A DNA stretch of 7,051 nt, from contig CAKPGS010000043.1 of the NCBI GenBank assembly GCA_934155165.1, forward strand, positions 1 to 7,051, given 5' to 3'. The notes beneath the pieces are model-generated. The model was not told the DNA's origin. It worked only from the letters and a program-made list of their open reading frames with translations, and searched no databases. The translations under genes were made by a program, and so were the position numbers. This document shows, one piece after another, positions 6,753 through 7,051 of the stretch; within the stretch, counting starts at the first letter, position 1, and every line of letters begins with the position of its first letter. This stretch comes from an uncultured Clostridia bacterium. GTDB taxonomy: Bacteria; Bacillota; Clostridia; TANB77; CAG-508.

Positions 6753-7051
6753 AATATAAATATTTTTGTGGATTTAATGCTGATCCATTAACACGTATTT
6801 CTAAGTGTAAGTGTGATCCTGTTGAATTTCCTGTTGATCCCATTTTTGCTATTACCTGTCCTTGTGATACTGTTTGTCCAACACTAACATCTAAACTACT
6901 ACAGTGTCCATAATATGTTTGTACACCGTTTCCGTGTGATATTATTACCATTCTTCCATATGAACCTTTTGTTCCTGCAAATACAACTGTTCCAGATGCT
7001 GCCGCTTTTATTGGTGTTCCTTTTGAATTTGCTATATAAAGTCCTGTATGC
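6751..7051 (-). CDS. M23 family metallopeptidase (LytM domain), C-terminal part; zinc-ligand Asp replaced by Tyr
   Basis: The frame enters from the right edge and encodes 99 visible residues to TAA 6751–6753; the 5' end lies outside the window. The methionine codon at 6949–6951 is internal, not a start. The fold is a typical LytM/M23 domain: HTGLY (7036–7050), GTPIKAAASGTVV, then YGH, GSTGNSTGSHLHLEIR and the end NPQKYLY. M23 enzymes are zinc peptidases that cut peptide bridges of peptidoglycan. In the family the first motif is HxxxD, giving two zinc ligands, YxH supplies a catalytic His, and HLH supplies another ligand and a catalytic His. Here YGH and HLH are intact, but the HxxxD Asp reads Tyr (TAT, 7036–7038). 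It is either a degenerate regulatory M23 protein or an error near the sequence edge. Upstream domains and a signal peptide cannot be seen. Confidence 0.9.
   Translation of the reverse strand, partial: HTGLYIANSKGTPIKAAASGTVVFAGTKGSYGRMVIISHGNGVQTYYGHCSSLDVSVGQTVSQGQVIAKMGSTGNSTGSHLHLEIRVNGSALNPQKYLY

Noticed and set aside
1..7051. CRISPR array, insertion sequence, tRNA or phage attachment site
   Set aside because: No regularly spaced repeats, terminal inverted repeats, transposase or cloverleaf-like sequences were found; gene order is that of a core chromosomal locus.

Overview
The window is low-G+C, T-rich DNA (roughly 30% G+C by eye). It carries a conserved cell-shape and division locus of the kind found in Clostridia (Bacillota). 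The order DUF4321 – radC – mreB – mreC – mreD – class B PBP – minC, the extended Shine-Dalgarno sites (AGAAAGGA family), a MecA-type adaptor and sigma-A-like promoters all fit a rod-shaped anaerobic Firmicute. I cannot place it to genus from sequence alone.

Layout. Positions 14–5823 hold one tightly packed operon on the minus strand, read right to left, with gaps of 15–36 bases. A good promoter (TTGAAA, 17-base spacer, TATAAT; 5882–5910) drives a small membrane protein (DUF4321). It is followed by radC, mreB, mreC, mreD, a penicillin-binding protein 2 (mrdA, TTG start) and the N-terminal domain of MinC, whose frame stops at TAA 14–16. minD and minE would be expected next, beyond the left edge. 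Across a 264-base divergent intergenic region (5824–6087) a mecA-like adaptor gene runs on the plus strand (6088–6714). It converges on a partial M23 peptidase gene entering from the right edge (6751–7051, minus). A symmetrical hairpin with A/T tracts (6726–6752) can terminate both.

How the genes work together. MreB filaments with MreC and MreD position the elongation machinery, and the PBP cross-links new lateral-wall peptidoglycan. MinC, with MinD, keeps the FtsZ ring away from the poles. The M23 protein would act on, or regulate cutting of, the same peptidoglycan. RadC and DUF4321 travel with the locus, but their role there is not established. MecA is an adaptor of the ClpC protease and is transcribed separately.

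Points for a second look. (1) minC is cut by an in-frame TAA exactly at the domain linker, with the open frame continuing as V-L-G-L. (2) The M23 zinc-ligand Asp in the HxxxD motif is a Tyr. Each is explained by one base change, and both lie about 14–16 bases from a window edge, so contig-end error must be excluded before any biology is inferred. No previously undescribed system is evident. The least characterised conserved component is DUF4321.
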